From a virus, in IMG/VR virus record IMGVR_UViG_3300028025_000858, positions 1 to 29,321 of that record: a stretch of DNA of 29,321 bases; one strand, given 5' to 3'. The position numbers and the translations under genes are program-made. The notes under the pieces are model-generated. The model worked only from the letters and a program-made list of their open reading frames with translations. It was not told the origin of the DNA and ran no database searches. Below, piece after piece: positions 28,528 through 29,321 of this stretch (the first letter of the stretch is position 1; each line of letters begins with the position of its first letter).

Positions 28528-28723
28528 AGATATAAACGAACTTAAGCCAGATTACACAAGGGCAATGGATATCCGTGGTGAGCCAACCACGGTATGTATC
28601 TGTGGGTGTTACATTTGGAATCTCAAGGTATCCTTCCAAGAGGATGGTACCATTGGGATGTATTTCAGAGATATGGAGTGTGCTGACTGTGGAACACAGG
28701 CAACCGCGCCAATTGAGGAGTAA
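28514..28723 (+). CDS. Small zinc-ribbon protein, actinophage type (69 aa)
   Basis: The pattern ELKPDYTRAMDIRGEPTTVC at 9-28 followed by CICGC, then YFRDMECADCGTQATAP, is one I recall from many actinophages. Cys28, 30, 32, 56 and 59 can form a zinc ribbon. Function is not known to me. Start 28514 has GAGGAA 7 nt upstream; ATG 28520 is also possible and would shorten the protein by two residues. It is followed by a signal-peptide protein after two nucleotides. Confidence 0.75.
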   Translation: MTMTKDINELKPDYTRAMDIRGEPTTVCICGCYIWNLKVSFQEDGTIGMYFRDMECADCGTQATAPIEE

Positions 28724-28725
28724 GA

Positions 28726-29157
28726 ATGAAACTAACAACATACGCTTGGATTATGGCTGCTGTAGTCTTTGTGGGAACTTTGCCTCACGCTGTGGGTGCG
28801 ATGTTTTTGGAAAGACAGATAGCAATCAGGGAGAACTGCGCTAAACCAATTTTTGGTGCACTCTCAATATCCGAGATGAAGAAAATGGCAAAATGGATTG
28901 CAAAGGGCAAAGTCCTAGAGCAGTACAGAAGTAATCGTGAGTGGCAGGCACTATTTACTTTATGGAACAGGGAGTCTCGTTGGGATTACACCGCAGACAA
29001 CCCTCGTTCAACTGCTTACGGAATACCTCAGATGCTGAAAATGCCTAAGGATACTCCAATGGTAAAGCAGATTGATTTAGGTCTCAAATATATAAAACAT
29101 CGCTATGGCAGTCCATCAAAAGCCTTAGCGTTTCATAATCAGAACGGCTGGTACTAG
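28726..29157 (+). CDS. Secreted transglycosylase/lysozyme-like protein (143 aa)
   Basis: N-terminal signal or anchor: MKLTTYAWIMAAVVFVGTL with Ala-x-Ala-like sites near 22-25. The catalytic domain has LFTLWNRESRWDYTADNP with the expected Glu83, then STAYGIPQML, and near the end YIKHRYGSPSKALAFHNQ plus GWY, the pattern of actinobacterial SLT-type transglycosylases. It would cleave the glycan strands of peptidoglycan outside the membrane. GGAG lies ~6 nt before the start. It is in the early/replication operon and not in the lysis cassette, which is odd for a cell-wall enzyme. The domain is small (~75 residues). Confidence 0.8.
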   Translation: MKLTTYAWIMAAVVFVGTLPHAVGAMFLERQIAIRENCAKPIFGALSISEMKKMAKWIAKGKVLEQYRSNREWQALFTLWNRESRWDYTADNPRSTAYGIPQMLKMPKDTPMVKQIDLGLKYIKHRYGSPSKALAFHNQNGWY

Positions 29158-29321
29158 ATGAGTGGTCGCGCCTCTAAGGCTAAAGGTGCAGGGGCAGAGC
29201 GAGATGTAGTAAAATACCTCAAGCAATGGTTTCCCTATGTAGACAGACGTCTTGCAGGTGCGACCCTCGATAAAGGTGACATCTCAGGTATACCTGGTGT
29301 TACTATAGAGATAAAGAACCA
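29158..29321 (+). CDS. Holliday-junction-resolvase-like nuclease, N-terminal part
   Basis: Starts right behind the TAG of the transglycosylase gene and runs out of the window after 54 codons. SKAKGAGAERDVVKYLKQWF with Glu14, DKGDISGIPG with Asp41, and TIEIKN with Glu51 and Lys53 give the Glu ... Asp ... Glu-x-Lys layout of PD-(D/E)XK Holliday-junction resolvases seen in actinophages (GDI-GIPGV-IE-KN). It would resolve branched DNA before packaging and pairs functionally with the Cas4-like nuclease and the ATPase upstream. The 3' part is missing, so length and C-terminal domain are unknown. Confidence 0.8.
   Translation, partial: MSGRASKAKGAGAERDVVKYLKQWFPYVDRRLAGATLDKGDISGIPGVTIEIKN

Noticed and set aside
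1-29321. Lysogeny genes, tRNA genes, tape measure and tail-chaperone frameshift
   Set aside because: None found on either strand: no integrase or repressor-like helix-turn-helix protein, no tRNA-like cloverleaf noticed, and no tape-measure-like gene between neck and fibre. Genes outside the window may differ.

Overview
This window looks like a piece of the genome of a tailed, probably short-tailed (podovirus-like), double-stranded DNA phage that infects an AT-leaning actinobacterium. A freshwater acI/Nanopelagicales-type host is my best guess. Reasons for the actinobacterial guess: the capsid protein is of the N4-gp56 type with the sequence style I know from actinophages. Several small proteins resemble conserved actinophage proteins from memory: the two genes after the capsid gene, the 91- and 61-residue lysis-region membrane proteins, and the 69-residue zinc ribbon. 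The lysozyme-like protein at 28726 ends with the Tyr-Gly-Ser-Pro ... Gly-Trp-Tyr pattern of actinobacterial transglycosylases. I see no tape-measure gene, tail-tube gene, tail-chaperone frameshift, integrase or repressor. The host and the podovirus morphology are inferences.

Layout. From 1 to 25711 there is one continuous plus-strand late operon, mostly joined by TAATG or ATGA start/stop overlaps. In order it holds: the 3' part of a portal gene; two small genes; three large probable internal virion or ejection proteins (1930, 450 and 477 residues); scaffold; major capsid protein with an inserted domain; seven small genes, most of them rich in Lys, Arg and Ala; a neck/adaptor-like protein; a tail fibre with a long repeat region; a small fibre-associated protein; nine tandem paralogous fibre or receptor-binding-type genes in the order A-B-C, A-B-C, A-B-C; a coiled-coil protein; a large beta-propeller-like tail protein; and a lysis cassette (membrane protein, nested lipoprotein, holin candidate, M15 peptidase endolysin, second holin candidate). 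A strong intrinsic terminator at 25750-25791 closes the block.

The segment 25792-26174 is the switch between late and early genes. It carries a 58-residue FmdB-like zinc-ribbon gene on the minus strand with its own extended -10 promoter and Shine-Dalgarno. Next to it are two G6 runs, a 10-bp inverted repeat and a plus-strand extended -10 box placed so that the first gene of the next operon would be leaderless.

From 26175 to the end lies a second plus-strand operon of nucleic-acid functions: a Cys-rich mini-protein, a Cas4/RecB-like nuclease with four Fe-S-type cysteines, small zinc-binding proteins, a stand-alone DnaB/RecA-like ATPase, a secreted transglycosylase-like protein, and the start of a Holliday-junction-resolvase-like nuclease cut by the window edge.

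The most unusual feature is the threefold repeat of a three-gene cassette (17339-22158) in the tail-fibre region. The lipoprotein gene nested out of frame in the lysis cassette and the compact divergent switch region come next.
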